This document shows positions 28,460 to 36,522 of a stretch of DNA of 64,000 bases, one piece after another. Made by a program: the position numbers and the translations under genes. Numbering within the stretch: position 1 is the stretch's first letter; each line of letters begins with the position of its first letter. The notes beneath the pieces are model-generated. The model was not told the DNA's origin, ran no database searches, and was given only the letters and a program-made list of their open reading frames with translations. The stretch is from Solirubrobacterales bacterium (GTDB taxonomy: Bacteria; Actinomycetota; Thermoleophilia; Solirubrobacterales; 70-9): the NCBI GenBank assembly GCA_021155855.1, contig JAJNAZ010000012.1, positions 1 through 64,000 on the forward strand. The letters run 5' to 3'.

Positions 28460-28840
28460 ATGAGCGCGGCTCGACGCGCCCGCTCGGAGTCGCCCTATGA
28501 GCGGCGCTACGGCTTCAGTCGTGCCGTCCGTGCCGGCGACCGGGTGATCATCGCGGGCAGCGCCCCGATCTGGCCCGACGGGTCATTCGATTCCGACCCC
28601 GCGGCCCAGGCCCGGCGCTGTTGCGAGATCGTCGTCGCCGCTCTCGAGGATCTCGGTGCGGGTGCCCGGGACGTCGTCAGGACGCGCATGTTCCTCACCG
28701 ACGCGGCGATCTCCGACGCCGTCGGCACGGTGCACCGCGAGTACTTCGGCGAGGCCGCTCCGGCGGCGACGATGGTCGTCGTCGCAGGGCTGCTCGACCC
28801 GCGCTGGGTGGTCGAGATCGAGGCCGAAGCACAGCTCTGA
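28460..28840 (+). CDS. RidA/YjgF/UK114 family protein
   Basis: The 126-residue protein has the RidA trimer-forming fold: RYGFSRAVRAGDRVIIAGSAP, CCEIVVAALEDLGAGARDVVRTRMFLTD, and PAATMVVVAGLLDPRWVVEIEAEA. RidA enzymes deaminate reactive enamine/imine intermediates released by PLP enzymes. The Arg of VVRTRMFL matches the conserved substrate-carboxylate ligand. It lies 10 nt after the aminotransferase, which fits a protective role against PLP-derived imines. Confidence 0.9.
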   Translation: MSAARRARSESPYERRYGFSRAVRAGDRVIIAGSAPIWPDGSFDSDPAAQARRCCEIVVAALEDLGAGARDVVRTRMFLTDAAISDAVGTVHREYFGEAAPAATMVVVAGLLDPRWVVEIEAEAQL

Positions 28841-28994
28841 TTGCGTTCAGATTGTCACTAGCCGCGGGGCGGAAGTGAAACCGCCTGGCGGCGAATGTGT
28901 TAACAAGTGCTCATACGGCGCTCCGGGGTTTCGTGGCCACCGCCGCGGGGGGCGATTCAAGGCGCCGCTGGCACTTAACGATTTCAGCTGACCG
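28841..28994 (+). other. Structured leader candidate upstream of DMT-type transporter gene
   Basis: This 154-bp spacer holds a regular stem-loop at 28861-28892. The outer 5-bp helix (28861-28865 with 28888-28892), a 2x2 internal loop and an inner 5-bp helix (28868-28872 with 28881-28885) close an AAGTGAAA loop. A/T-richer segments follow (GTGTTAACAAG, CACTTAACGATTTCAG). No known riboswitch consensus fits. It may be a 5' leader of the transporter gene or simply hold a promoter. Confidence 0.35.
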
Positions 28995-29852
28995 ATGACC
29001 ACCCTTGGGATAGCGCTCGCGCTCGCCTGCGCCGCGATGGCCAACCTCGGCATGCTCTGCAAGCACCGGGGGGCCTGCGAGTCGCCCGAGATCCGGCTGC
29101 GCAGCCCGTTGCGCAGCGCGGTGTCGCTGTTCGATTCGACGTGGTGGACGATCGGCTTCGCCGTCGCAGCGGCCGCCTGGGTGCTCCATGTCGCCGCGAT
29201 GGCGGTCGCCCCGTTGTCGCTGGTGCAGGCGGTGATCGCCGGTGGCCTGGTGCTGCTCGCATACCCGGCGACCCGCTATTTCGGCCACAGCCTGAGCCGG
29301 CGCGAGTGGATCGGGCTCGGCCTCGCGGCCGCCGGACTTGCGTTCCTCGCGGTCACCGTCCCGCACGCTCACGAGAGCGAGGGCTACTCGGTGGCGACGA
29401 TGATCGCCTTCGAGACGGTGACGATCGGGGTCGGCTTCGCCCTCTTCGCCTCGGGGGTGCTGCGTCGCGGCTCGATCTGCCACGGGGTCGTGCTCGGGCT
29501 CTCCTCGGGCCTGCTGATCGGGGTCTCGAACGTCGCGATCAAGGCGCTGACCGAGGGGGCGGAGAGCGGGATCGCCCTACTTTTCTCCCCGTGGACGGCG
29601 GTCGCCGTGATCGGCGGGCTGGGAGCGTTCTTCGCACTCGCCCGGGGGATGCAGCTCGGCGATGCGATCCCCGTGATCGCCACCGCCTCGGTCGCCTCCA
29701 ACTGCTCGGCGATCCTCGGCGGCGTGGTCGTCTTCGGCGACCCGATTGGCTCGGGCCTGGCCGATGGTCTGGCACGCGGGCTTGCCTTCGCCGCGGTGAT
29801 CGCGGCCGCGGCGCTGCTGCCGGCGCCCCGTAGCGGGCCGACGCCCGCCTGA
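28995..29852 (+). CDS. DMT-superfamily (EamA/NIPA-like) multi-pass membrane protein
   Basis: The 285-residue protein has about nine to ten hydrophobic helices in two half-repeats, starting with TLGIALALACAAMANLGMLC. It includes motifs typical of drug/metabolite transporters (PLSLVQAVIAGGLVLLA, GMQLGDAIPVIATASVASN, GGVVVFGDP). The overall pattern resembles NIPA-like Mg2+ transporters and EamA proteins. The substrate cannot be inferred. ATG 28995 follows a 154-bp possibly structured leader. It is convergent with the epimerase gene. Confidence 0.85.
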   Translation: MTTLGIALALACAAMANLGMLCKHRGACESPEIRLRSPLRSAVSLFDSTWWTIGFAVAAAAWVLHVAAMAVAPLSLVQAVIAGGLVLLAYPATRYFGHSLSRREWIGLGLAAAGLAFLAVTVPHAHESEGYSVATMIAFETVTIGVGFALFASGVLRRGSICHGVVLGLSSGLLIGVSNVAIKALTEGAESGIALLFSPWTAVAVIGGLGAFFALARGMQLGDAIPVIATASVASNCSAILGGVVVFGDPIGSGLADGLARGLAFAAVIAAAALLPAPRSGPTPA

Positions 29853-29901
29853 TTCATGCAGGAGGTCCAGTCCGGGCGACCACGACCAACGGCGATCTGC
29901 T

Positions 29902-30885
29902 CTAGCCCAGCCCGTTCTCGGCGGCGAGCGTGTCGCGAAGCCCGGCCTCGAGTCCACGCGGCGCATAGCCGAGCTCGGCGATCGCCTTGTCGTGCTTCGC
30001 CCAGAAGGTGACCCCGTCCGCCGAAGAGATCAGCTCTCGCAAATTGGGCGGCTGGCCCATGATCTTGCCGACCAGTCCGCCGACCGGTGTCATCGCCTTC
30101 AGCACCGGCGTCGGCATGGTGCGCGTGGGTGGCGCGCGGCCCGCGACCCGCCCGACGGTGGCGATCAACTCGCGCATGGTCGTGATCTCGCCGCCCAGCA
30201 CGTAGGCCTCGCCGGGCTTGCCCTTGTCGAGCGCGAGCAAGATCCCGGCCGCGACGTCGTCGACATGAACCATGTTCATGCCGAGGTCGGGGAAGGCGAT
30301 CGCGGGCATCCGCCCGGCGAGGAACTGGTTTATCTGCTGGCCGATCGCCGAGTGGTCCTCGGGACCGTAGACCCCGCCCGGCTGCACGATCACGCAAGGC
30401 AGGCCCTGCTCGGCGATCAACCGCTTGGCGACCTGGTGCGCCTCGTACTTGGTCTGCTCGTAGTAGGAGGTGAACTCCTTGCCCGGGTGCTCGTAGCTTT
30501 CGTCGACCACCTCGCCGTGGGTGTTGCCGAACGCGCCCACGGTCGAGACATAGACGACCTTGGGAGTCTTCGCGTCGAGTGCCGCGCCCAGCACCCGTTC
30601 GGTTCCGAGCACGTTTGCGGTGTACATCGCGCGGCGCTCTGAGGCCGGGATCCCGACCTCGTAGATCGCGGCGTTGTGGATCAGCGCATCGCAGCCCTCG
30701 AGGCCCGCGGCGATCGCCGCGCCGTCGGCGAGGTCGCCGGCGACGAGCTCGCAGCCCAGCGCCTCGAGCGCCCCTCCCTTTTCGAGGTCGCGCACGAGCA
30801 CGCGCACGTCGTCGCCACGCTCGCGGAGCTTGCGGGCCACGTGACCCCCGATGAACCCGGTGCCGCCGGTGAGGAATACCCTCAT
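29902..30885 (-). CDS. NAD(P)-dependent epimerase/dehydratase (extended SDR)
   Basis: The 327-residue extended short-chain dehydrogenase has the Rossmann motif TGGTGFIGGHVA (5-16), DLADGAAIAAGLEGCDALIHNAA, and the catalytic YEQTKYEAHQVA (YxxxK). The downstream PGGVYGPED and VHVDDVAAGILLAL are typical of NAD-dependent epimerases and dihydroflavonol-reductase-like SDRs. The substrate is probably a nucleotide sugar, sterol or hopanoid, but cannot be specified. ATG 30885 gives the canonical start. An inverted repeat TGGATA-N7-TATCCA lies immediately upstream. Confidence 0.9.
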   Translation of the reverse strand: MRVFLTGGTGFIGGHVARKLRERGDDVRVLVRDLEKGGALEALGCELVAGDLADGAAIAAGLEGCDALIHNAAIYEVGIPASERRAMYTANVLGTERVLGAALDAKTPKVVYVSTVGAFGNTHGEVVDESYEHPGKEFTSYYEQTKYEAHQVAKRLIAEQGLPCVIVQPGGVYGPEDHSAIGQQINQFLAGRMPAIAFPDLGMNMVHVDDVAAGILLALDKGKPGEAYVLGGEITTMRELIATVGRVAGRAPPTRTMPTPVLKAMTPVGGLVGKIMGQPPNLRELISSADGVTFWAKHDKAIAELGYAPRGLEAGLRDTLAAENGLG

Positions 30886-30886
30886 C

Positions 30887-30905
30887 TGGATACGCAGGAT
30901 ATCCA
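30887..30905. promoter_or_regulatory. Inverted repeat at the epimerase start
   Basis: TGGATA (30887-30892) and TATCCA (30900-30905) form a perfect 6-bp inverted repeat with a 7-nt spacer. The right arm also lies inside the 8-bp palindrome GGATATCC. It begins directly upstream of the epimerase ATG and lies 69 bp from the divergent hflX start. A small dimeric repressor could bind here, but this is unsupported beyond symmetry. Confidence 0.25.
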
Positions 30906-30973
30906 CGATCGCGGTGGCCGATCCTCCGCTCACCTGTCGCTGAATGCCCGCCCGACCGTCCTACACTGGTCCC

Positions 30974-32278
30974 GTGGACAACGGCGCCGGAGTCAAAAGC
31001 CGGAGGGCGCGCCAGCGCGCGATGGCGATCGGCGTGATCGACAAGGGGGCGGCCGGCACCGACGCGCTGGCCGAGCTCAAGGAGCTGCTGCGCACCGCCG
31101 GCGTGGCGACGGCCGGTGAGCTCGTCCAGGCGCGGGCGGAGCCCGACCCCGACCGCTACCTCGGCCGCGGCAAGCTCGCCGAGCTGCGCGAGCAGATCAG
31201 GCGCGACGGAGCCAACCTGGTCGCCTGCGACGACGAGCTCGCCCCGCGCCAGGAGCGCAACCTCGAGGCGGCCCTCGACGTGCCGGTGATCGACCGCACC
31301 GCGATCATCCTCGACATCTTCGCCGACCACGCCCACTCGGCCGAGGGCAAGCTCCAGGTCGAGCTCGCCCAGCTCGAGTACAACCTCGCCCGGATGCGAG
31401 GCCTGTGGACCCACCTCGAGCGGCTCGGCGCCGGGCGCATCGACGGCGGCATCGGCACCAGGGGCCCCGGGGAGTCCCAGATCGAGACCGACCGGCGGCT
31501 CGCCCGCGACCGGATCACAACCCTGCGTCGCCGGCTCGGGCGGGTGGAGCGCAACCGCGGCGTCCAACGGGCCCGGCGCGAGTCCTCGGCCGTGCCCGCG
31601 GTGGCCCTCGCCGGATACACGAACGCCGGCAAGTCGACGCTGCTGAACGCGCTCACGGGGGCCGGCGTCGGGGTGGGGGAGAGGCTGTTTCACACCCTCG
31701 ACCCGACCACGCGCGCCTATGAGCACCACGGGCGCCGGTTCGTGGTCACCGACACCGTCGGCTTCATCCGCAAGCTCCCGCATCAGCTCGTCGAGGCGTT
31801 CAAGGCGACCCTGGAGGAGACTCGGCTGGCCGACCTGATCGTCCACGTGGTCGACGGCTCCGAGCCCGAGCAGGTCCGGGTCGAGGCGATCGCCGCGGTC
31901 GACTCCGTACTCGAGGAGATCGGCGCCGGCGAGCGCCCGCGACTCCTCGTCTACAACAAGCTCGACCTGCTCGACGCGGACCAACGCCGCGACCTGCTCG
32001 TCGGTGCCGGAGACGCGGTCGGTGTCTCAGCCGCCACCGGGGAGGGGCTCGAGCTGCTGCGTGACCGGATCGAGGCCGGCTTTCTGGAGACCCTGCGCGA
32101 GGTCGAGCTCCTGGTCCCCTACTCGGAGGGCGGCATGCTCTCGGAGATCCACGAGCTCGCCGGCGAGCTCGACCGCACCGAGCGCGGCGACGGCGTACTG
32201 GTGAAGGCGAGGATCCCGGCGACGTTCGCGCACCGGTTCGAGCGCTTCTCGGTCAACGGCACCCGCACGGTCGAGTAG
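30974..32278 (+). CDS. hflX: GTPase HflX
   Basis: HflX is a ribosome-associated GTPase that splits stalled or hibernating ribosomes. The N-terminal domain (YLGRGKLAEL, ACDDELAPRQERNLE, VIDRTAIILDIFA) and coiled linker (GPGESQIETDRRLARDRI) precede the G domain. That domain has G1 GYTNAGKSTLLN, G3 DTVGF and G4 NKLD. GTG 30974 (434 residues) is preferred to ATG 30944, because a TACACT -10-like box ends just 6 nt before it and would leave the ATG untranscribed. dut follows after 4 nt. Confidence 0.95.
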   Translation: MDNGAGVKSRRARQRAMAIGVIDKGAAGTDALAELKELLRTAGVATAGELVQARAEPDPDRYLGRGKLAELREQIRRDGANLVACDDELAPRQERNLEAALDVPVIDRTAIILDIFADHAHSAEGKLQVELAQLEYNLARMRGLWTHLERLGAGRIDGGIGTRGPGESQIETDRRLARDRITTLRRRLGRVERNRGVQRARRESSAVPAVALAGYTNAGKSTLLNALTGAGVGVGERLFHTLDPTTRAYEHHGRRFVVTDTVGFIRKLPHQLVEAFKATLEETRLADLIVHVVDGSEPEQVRVEAIAAVDSVLEEIGAGERPRLLVYNKLDLLDADQRRDLLVGAGDAVGVSAATGEGLELLRDRIEAGFLETLREVELLVPYSEGGMLSEIHELAGELDRTERGDGVLVKARIPATFAHRFERFSVNGTRTVE

Positions 32279-32282
32279 CCGC

Positions 32283-32717
32283 TTGGAGCTGCGTTTCAAG
32301 CTGCTCGCGGAGGGCGCGCGCCTGCCCGACCGCGCCAACTACGACGATGCCGGCCTCGACCTGCACGCGGCCGAAGCGGCGACCTTGGAGCCCGCCGGCG
32401 GGCGGGTGAGCATCGGCACCGGGCTCGCGGTCGAGATCCCGCCCGGCCACGCAGGACTGGTGCTGCCGCGCTCGGGCCTCGCCACGCGCCACGGGATCGC
32501 GCTCACCAACGCCCCCGGCCTGATCGACCCCGGCTACCGCGGCGAGATCCGCGTCCTGCTGCTCAACACCGATCCGACCGAGCGCTTCGAGGTCCGTCCC
32601 GGAGACCGCATCGCCCAGCTCCTGCTGGCGCCGTTCGTGGAGGCCGAGCCGCTCGAGGCCGCGGCGCTGTCGGAGAGCGAGCGCGGCGAGCGCGGCTTCG
32701 GCTCTTCGGGCAGTTGA
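32283..32717 (+). CDS. dut: Deoxyuridine 5'-triphosphate nucleotidohydrolase
   Basis: The 144-residue trimeric-type dUTPase shows all five motifs: DDAGLDLHA, PRSGLATRHGI, GLIDPGYRGEI, RPGDRIAQLLL and the C-terminal GERGFGSSG. The motif-3 residue is Tyr (GYRGE), as usual. It converts dUTP to dUMP and PPi, preventing uracil incorporation and supplying thymidylate synthesis. The TTG start is 4 nt after hflX, so translation is probably coupled. Confidence 0.96.
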   Translation: MELRFKLLAEGARLPDRANYDDAGLDLHAAEAATLEPAGGRVSIGTGLAVEIPPGHAGLVLPRSGLATRHGIALTNAPGLIDPGYRGEIRVLLLNTDPTERFEVRPGDRIAQLLLAPFVEAEPLEAAALSESERGERGFGSSGS

Positions 32718-32727
32718 GCGCGCCGAC

Positions 32728-33465
32728 CTAACCGCGCATCGCGGCTGCGCGGGCGTTCTCGTGGGCGCTGGCCTCGAGCGTGTCGTCGAGAGGCGCCAGC
32801 TCGGGCTCGGCGCCAGCGCGCCGGGCGAGCGCAAGCTGGATCAGGCGGTCGGCTAGGCGGGCATTCTTCGGCAGCAGCGGGCCGTGCAGGTAGGTGCCGA
32901 ACAGGTTCAGCCGGCGGACGCCCTCGAAGCCGTCGCGTCCGTTGTTGCCGTGACCTCGGATCACCCGCCCCAGCGGCTGGGTCTCGTCGCCTAGATAGGT
33001 CCGCCCGCCGTGGTTCTCGAACCCGGCGATCCGCAGCGGGCCGTTGCCGAGCTCGGCCTCGATCGCCACGTTTCCGATCAGCCGTGGCCCCGGCTCGCGG
33101 ACGGTCTCGAGGTCGACCAGGCCGAGGCCCGGGATCCGCTCGTCGCCGAGCTGGTAGCTGTGGCCGAGCAACTGATATCCGCCGCAGACCGCGAGCACGA
33201 CGGCGGCGTCGTCGATCCCGGCGGCGAGGGCGTCTCGCTTGCTGCGCAGCATGTCGTCGGCGACCAGCCGCTGGTCGCGATCCTGGCCGCCGCCGATGTA
33301 GACGAGGTCGTGGGCGGCGGGATCGAAGCCCTCGCCGGGACCGGCCGCCGCGTGGTCGAAGCCGATATTTCGCCACTGGCAGCGTCGCTGGAGGAAGAGG
33401 ATGTTGCCGCGGTCGGCGTAGATGTTCATCTGCTCCGGATAGAGGGCGAGCAGGCGGAGCCTCAT
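32728..33465 (-). CDS. gatD: Lipid II isoglutaminyl synthase, glutamine amidotransferase subunit
   Basis: The 245-residue class-I-like glutaminase (CobB/CobQ family) has the nucleophile Cys94 in VCGGYQLLGHS and the catalytic His194 in YLHGPLLPKN. The N-terminus LLALYPEQMNIYADRGN matches GatD. GatD supplies ammonia from glutamine to MurT, which amidates the D-Glu of the peptidoglycan stem peptide. In S. aureus the nucleophile is also Cys94. It is the last gene of a four-gene operon, overlapping the methyltransferase stop by 4 nt. The unusual feature is that methyltransferase between murT and gatD. Confidence 0.94.
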   Translation of the reverse strand: MRLRLLALYPEQMNIYADRGNILFLQRRCQWRNIGFDHAAAGPGEGFDPAAHDLVYIGGGQDRDQRLVADDMLRSKRDALAAGIDDAAVVLAVCGGYQLLGHSYQLGDERIPGLGLVDLETVREPGPRLIGNVAIEAELGNGPLRIAGFENHGGRTYLGDETQPLGRVIRGHGNNGRDGFEGVRRLNLFGTYLHGPLLPKNARLADRLIQLALARRAGAEPELAPLDDTLEASAHENARAAAMRG

Positions 33466-34199
33466 CGTCGTCCCTCCAGCACACAGGCGATCGAGCCGAC
33501 ATGGTCGGTGGTCGGGGCGATCTCGATCCGCTCGCGTGGCATCAGGCCCGCCGCGACCGCCTCCGCTTCGAAACCGTCGGCGGTGAGCCGGTCGAGCCGG
33601 ATCGTCGCGGTCTGCTCGCGGAGCGAGCCTTCGGGCGAGACGACCTGCCGTAGCCGGCGGAGTTCGATGCCGCCCTCGTCGCCGCGCACCTCGATCGGCA
33701 GCGAGGAGTAGACCCAGCCGTCGCGTTCGAGCACGTCGGGCAGCGGCGGGTTCCCGTGCGCGACTGCGTCGGCGTCGCCGGACAGCAAGGCCGCAGCAAA
33801 CAAGCCCCCAGGCGCCAGGTGCGCCGCCACCCGCTCGAACATTGCCGCGCGCCCCGCCGGCCCGCCGAGTAGATGCGCGAGCTGCATCGGCGCCAGGATC
33901 GCCGCGAAGCGGCGCTCGAGCTCAAACGCCCGCGCCTCGGCGACGACCGCCTCGACTTCTATACGAGCGGCCTCGGCTCGCCGGCGCAGCTCGGCGAGCA
34001 GCGCCGGCGAGCGGTCGAGCGCGATCACCGCATGGCCCTCGGCCGCGAGGTGCACGGCGACCCGGCCGGTCCCGCAGCCGAGCTCGAGCACCGGCCCGGC
34101 GGCCTCGCGGGCGAGCTCGGTCCAGAGCGCCAGGTCGGCCGCGTAGGCGCCACATTCGACCTCATGCCAGATCACCTCGTCACCGGTCGCGATCGTCAT
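33462..34199 (-). CDS. Class I SAM-dependent methyltransferase within the murT-gatD operon
   Basis: The 245-residue protein has motif I VLELGCGTGRVAVHLA (about 38-53), an acidic residue ending motif II (VIALDRSP), LAPMQLAHLL and the post-motif region HLAPGGLFAAALLSG. The C-terminal beta-rich part (IELRRLRQVVSPEGSL, REQTATIRLDRLT) is typical of small-molecule methyltransferases. It overlaps murT upstream and gatD downstream by 4 nt each (ATGA), implying tight co-translation. The substrate is unknown. Context suggests a peptidoglycan precursor or an envelope metabolite, but this is inference. Confidence 0.9.
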   Translation of the reverse strand: MTIATGDEVIWHEVECGAYAADLALWTELAREAAGPVLELGCGTGRVAVHLAAEGHAVIALDRSPALLAELRRRAEAARIEVEAVVAEARAFELERRFAAILAPMQLAHLLGGPAGRAAMFERVAAHLAPGGLFAAALLSGDADAVAHGNPPLPDVLERDGWVYSSLPIEVRGDEGGIELRRLRQVVSPEGSLREQTATIRLDRLTADGFEAEAVAAGLMPRERIEIAPTTDHVGSIACVLEGRR

Positions 34200-35608
34200 C
34201 GCCAGAACTCCGCGGCGAGCCCGCGGGACGCGAGCAGCGTGCGCAGCTCGAGCAGAGCGGTGTAGGTCGGGAGCGCGAAAAGCCGCGACTCGGCCTCGGC
34301 CACCGCGCGGTCCAGCCCCCGCTCGATCGAGGGCTCGACCTCGATCGACTCCGGCGCCAATCCGGCGTACTTCAGCCGCAGGGCCATCTCAGGCGCCCGG
34401 GTCCCTGCGCAGAGGATGCGCCGCACATAGCCCGCGATGAGCTCGAAGTCGGCATCCCAGATCCAGGAGATGTCGCGCCCGTCGGCGATCCCGTCGTTGA
34501 GCGCGATCAAGAGATCGATCCCGTCGCCGGCGTCGGCCGATCCGCGCGTCGCCTCCAGCCGCAGCGTGCGCAGGACCTCGTTCGCGCCGGCCGGGTTCTT
34601 GATCAGCAGGATCGATACCGATACGCCTTCGACCGCGATCGTCTCCACGCGGCCGAAAGCGGCCTCGACCTTCGCCAGCGCGCCGACCGCGTGCTCCAAA
34701 CCGATGCCGAGCCGTAACGCGGCGGCGAGCGCGGCGAGCGCGTTGTAGACGTTGTAGAGACCGGGCAGCGGCAGCTCGAGCGTCGCCTCGCCCTCGCGGG
34801 TTCGGACCCGGGCCCGCGAGCCGTCCATGCCGCGGAGCTCGATCGCGGTCGCGGCGACGTCGGGCGCGGGGCGATCCGCGTCGCAGTTGGGGCACTCGTA
34901 GTGGCCGAGGTGGCCGACGAAGGCGCGGTGGTAGGTGTACGGCGACCCGCAGCGGCGGCAATGCTTGGCGTCGTGAGCGTGCTGAAGCTCGGGTAGTGCC
35001 TGCTCGGGGTCCTCGATCCCGAAATAGGTGACGCCCTCGCGCCGGCGCAGCTCACGGTCACGACCGAGATCGGCGACGAGTGGATCGTCCGCGTTGAGCA
35101 CGAAGCCCGTGGATCCGGCCCGCTCGGAGACCAGCGCCGCCCAGTCGTCGGCGAGCCGCTCGAGCTCGCCGTATCGGTCGAGCTGGTCGCGAAACAGGTT
35201 GGCGAGCACGACCAGGCGTGGGGCGAGCTCGGCGACCATCCTCGGCAGCCACGCCTCATCGACCTCGAACAGGCCCTCGCGGCCACGCTGCTCGAGCAGC
35301 GCCGTAGCCACACCCCAGCTCATGTTCGAGCCGGCGCGGTTGTGGACCGGGTCGCGGCCGACCGTGCGCAGCGCGGCGGCGATCATCCCCGCCGTGGTCG
35401 TCTTGCCGTTGGTGGCGCTGACGATCGTCGACCCCCCGGTGAGGTCCACCGCGAGCCGCGCGACCGCGTCGGGGGCCAGGCGCAGGAGCAGCCGTCCCGG
35501 GAGCGTTGTGCCGCCGCCGCGGCCACTGCGCCGGCTCAACGATCCGGTCGCCCGCGCGAGCGCGAGCTTGGCCCGAAAGCCGGCCCCGGTTGCGCCCGGC
35601 GCGCTCAT
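34196..35608 (-). CDS. murT: Lipid II isoglutaminyl synthase, Mur-ligase-like subunit
   Basis: The 470-residue Mur ligase homologue has the ATP loop SATNGKTTT (64-72), the central domain with LFRDQLDRYGEL, and an inserted zinc ribbon (CRRC and CPNC around 205-235). The C-terminal DUF1727 domain has NDGIADGRDISWIWDADFE, whose Asp is part of the MurT-GatD catalytic triad in S. aureus. MurT activates the alpha-carboxyl of D-Glu in lipid II for amidation with GatD-derived ammonia. ATG 35608 overlaps the lipid-kinase stop by 4 nt. Longer upstream frames are spurious. Confidence 0.95.
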   Translation of the reverse strand: MSAPGATGAGFRAKLALARATGSLSRRSGRGGGTTLPGRLLLRLAPDAVARLAVDLTGGSTIVSATNGKTTTAGMIAAALRTVGRDPVHNRAGSNMSWGVATALLEQRGREGLFEVDEAWLPRMVAELAPRLVVLANLFRDQLDRYGELERLADDWAALVSERAGSTGFVLNADDPLVADLGRDRELRRREGVTYFGIEDPEQALPELQHAHDAKHCRRCGSPYTYHRAFVGHLGHYECPNCDADRPAPDVAATAIELRGMDGSRARVRTREGEATLELPLPGLYNVYNALAALAAALRLGIGLEHAVGALAKVEAAFGRVETIAVEGVSVSILLIKNPAGANEVLRTLRLEATRGSADAGDGIDLLIALNDGIADGRDISWIWDADFELIAGYVRRILCAGTRAPEMALRLKYAGLAPESIEVEPSIERGLDRAVAEAESRLFALPTYTALLELRTLLASRGLAAEFWR

Positions 35609-36486
35609 TTCGGCACGATCACCCGCAGGGCTCGCGGCAGGACGCGCACCGTCGCCGGCAGGTCGGCCAGGTGGTCGCCGTCGGCGTAGACGGCGAACGG
35701 CCTGTCGGCCTCGATCCGCACCTCCGCTGCCCGCGAGACCGTGATCTCGTCGTTGTCGACGTGCGTGCCGTCGAACACCTTCGGCAGATTGACCAGGAAG
35801 CGAAGCTTGCCCACCTCGCCGGTGCTGACGACGTCGAGAAGCCCGTCGTCGAGCTTCGCATCTGGGGCGATGAACATGCCGCCGCCGTACGCGGGACTGT
35901 TGGCCGCGGCGACCGAGTAGCCGCCGAACCGGTGCCGCTCGCCGTCGAGGGTGAGAGTGAAGCGGGCCGGCCTCCAGACCGCAAGCGCACGCAGCGCCGC
36001 GTAAGCGTAGACGAGCCTGCCGCGGAACCACTTCGCCTCGTTGGCGATGCGGTTGGCATCGGAGTCGAAGCCGCAGCTGGCGATCCCGAGAAAGCGCTTG
36101 CCGTTGACCTCGCCGACATCGATCTCGCGCGGCGCGCCGGTCGCGAGCACCGCCGCCGCCGCGGCGACGTCGTCGGGGATGCCGGTGACACGGGCGAAGT
36201 CGTTCCCGCGGCCGCCCGGGATCACGCCCAGCAGCGCGCCGGTGTCGGCGAGTGTCCCGCCGACCTGTCCGATCAGCCCGTCGCCGCTCATCACCACCGT
36301 GGTCTCGCCGGCCTCCGCAGCCGCGGCGGCCTCGTGACAGCCGTGGTCGATGTCGTCGGTGAACACGCGGCGGTACTCGATCCTGTGCGCGCGCAGCGCC
36401 CGCTCCGCGGCGGGAAGCAGCTCGCGCACCCGGCCCCCGCCCGCGGAGGGGTTGACGAGTAGCAGGTGTCGGTCGCCGGTCGCCAT
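35605..36486 (-). CDS. Diacylglycerol kinase family lipid kinase (YegS/BmrU/DgkB-like)
   Basis: The 293-residue protein starts at ATG 36486 (MATGDRHLLLVNPSAGGG); GTG 36516 is an alternative. The nucleotide-binding loop MSGDGLIGQVGGTL and GVIPGGRGNDFARV (GGTGNDxAR-like) are diagnostic. The C-terminal beta-sandwich ends EADRPFAVYADGDHL. These cytosolic or peripheral kinases phosphorylate diacylglycerol or related lipids, recycling lipids released by envelope synthesis. It is the first gene of the kinase-murT-methyltransferase-gatD operon. The catalytic loop is GGDG in most members and SGDG here. Confidence 0.92.
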   Translation of the reverse strand: MATGDRHLLLVNPSAGGGRVRELLPAAERALRAHRIEYRRVFTDDIDHGCHEAAAAAEAGETTVVMSGDGLIGQVGGTLADTGALLGVIPGGRGNDFARVTGIPDDVAAAAAVLATGAPREIDVGEVNGKRFLGIASCGFDSDANRIANEAKWFRGRLVYAYAALRALAVWRPARFTLTLDGERHRFGGYSVAAANSPAYGGGMFIAPDAKLDDGLLDVVSTGEVGKLRFLVNLPKVFDGTHVDNDEITVSRAAEVRIEADRPFAVYADGDHLADLPATVRVLPRALRVIVPK

Positions 36487-36522
36487 CGAGCGCACCAGCC
36501 TAGATGGCTGGTTCACCGATTC

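Noticed and set aside
28861-28892. ZTP (pfl) riboswitch suggested by CCGCCTGG
   Set aside because: Only this octamer matches. The upstream GGGTCGTGAC-like half of the aptamer is missing, and the downstream gene is not a folate or purine gene.
34196-36031. Longer murT frame starting at 36031
   Set aside because: The first 140 residues overlap the lipid kinase and are compositionally random. ATG 35608 gives the correct MurT length and an ATGA junction.
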